This document shows, in pieces, positions 5,479 through 5,706 of a stretch of DNA of 5,706 nucleotides; within the stretch, counting starts at the first letter, position 1; every line of letters starts with the position of its first letter. The notes under the pieces are model-generated. The model saw nothing but the letters and a program-made list of their open reading frames with translations, had not been told where the DNA came from and ran no database searches. The stretch is from assembly GCA_035627675.1 (NCBI GenBank), contig DASPLH010000214.1:1-5706 (forward strand), in the 5' to 3' direction. The stretch is from DASPLH01 sp035627675 (GTDB taxonomy: Bacteria; Acidobacteriota; Terriglobia; Terriglobales; Acidobacteriaceae). A program made the position numbers and the translations under genes.

Positions 5479-5534
5479 CGTGCGGAAGAAACTCGAATAT
5501 AGATAACGGCATGGTCGGCGGTCGGTGCTGTGCG
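5479..5534 (-). other. Inverted segment carrying the recombinase catalytic motif
   Basis: Read on the minus strand, 5481-5510 encodes AVIYIRVSSA, the first strand and catalytic serine (TCT at 5489-5487) of a serine recombinase. The following minus-strand codons diverge from the family and stop at a TGA near 5454. Replacing 5479-5534 by its reverse complement gives RVSSAR joined to IVAASLETQ in frame, with no stop. Both ends carry the self-complementary dinucleotide CG (5479-5480 and 5533-5534), so the breakpoints are uncertain by two bases. No longer inverted repeat is seen at the ends. A small hairpin, CTCTC with GAGAG (5458-5471), lies just to the left. Confidence 0.8.
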
Positions 5535-5706
5535 AATTGTGGCCGCTAGTCTCGAAACCCAAGAACGTGCCTGTAAGGAGATGTGCTCTCGGAACGGCTG
5601 GGAAGTGTTACAGGTCTTCCGCGAAGAAGGCGAATCAGCCAAGACAGCGAACCGCACACAGTTCCAGAAGGCTCTCGAATTTTGCAGAACGTCGAATCCG
5701 CGCCCT
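5479..5706 (+). pseudogene. Serine recombinase, N-terminal catalytic domain, interrupted by a micro-inversion and truncated by the window end
   Basis: From 5533 to the end the plus strand encodes a continuous serine recombinase catalytic domain: VAASLETQERAC (5539-5574), then SRNGWEV, then VFREEGESAK (5614-5643) and TQFQKALEFCR. This is the pattern of large serine recombinases (resolvase N-terminal domain), which cut and rejoin DNA at att sites. The preceding part, with the nucleophile Ser in YIRVS, should be joined directly upstream. Instead it lies inverted at 5481-5510 on the minus strand, and the plus-strand frame hits TAG at 5500-5502. The in-frame GTG codons at 5530 and 5539 could start translation only without the catalytic serine, so the gene as written cannot make an active enzyme. 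The C-terminal DNA-binding part is beyond the window. If 5479-5534 is flipped, the frame is open from 5323 to 5706, with ATG 5389 as one possible start but no good ribosome site. Confidence 0.85.

Noticed and set aside
5454..5657. Minus-strand frame of 67 codons as an independent gene
   Set aside because: Most of it is antisense to the recombinase. Its only meaningful part is the inverted AVIYIRVSS segment, which is described separately.
1..5706. CRISPR array, insertion sequence ends or rRNA/tRNA genes
   Set aside because: No regularly spaced direct repeats, terminal inverted repeats with a transposase, or cloverleaf structures were found on either strand.

Overview
The window reads as a stretch of GC-rich bacterial chromosome made of short, mostly single-gene units, ending in what looks like the edge of an accessory or mobile segment. 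The mix of genes suggests a soil-type bacterium, possibly Acidobacteriota: a formate-THF ligase of the long form with a middle insertion, a HicBA pair, a degenerate receiver-like protein and a secreted BD-FAE-type esterase. This assignment is inference only; no marker gene settles it.

Layout. (1) 68-2014 (+): fhs, formate--tetrahydrofolate ligase, complete. (2) 2075-2514 (-): a hicB-hicA toxin-antitoxin operon convergent with fhs, with a hairpin in the 60-base gap. (3) 2796-3170 (+): a small predicted lipoprotein whose mature part is almost entirely 11-residue alanine-rich repeats resembling LEA group 3 motifs, closed by a strong intrinsic terminator. (4) 3396-3743 (+): a 115-residue receiver-like protein without a phospho-acceptor Asp, ending in a four-cysteine cluster. 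(5) 3807-4715 (-): an exported alpha/beta-hydrolase esterase, convergent with (4) across a 15-bp bidirectional terminator stem and probably transcribed as a nearly leaderless mRNA. (6) 4964-5290 (-): a 108-residue acidic protein of unknown function with its own terminator. (7) 5479-5706 (+): the N-terminal catalytic domain of a serine recombinase, cut off by the window end. Its first part, with the catalytic serine, lies in the opposite orientation.

The genes do not form one pathway. fhs supplies 10-formyl-THF, the esterase and lipoprotein act in the envelope or outside the cell, and hicBA is an addiction or stress module. The most unusual observation is at the right end. Flipping 5479-5534 (56 bases) in place restores an uninterrupted frame that joins the 'AVIYIRVSSAR' motif to 'VAASLETQERAC', so the recombinase appears to have been disabled by a micro-inversion. 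Other explanations are a switch in its OFF orientation or an assembly error at the contig edge.
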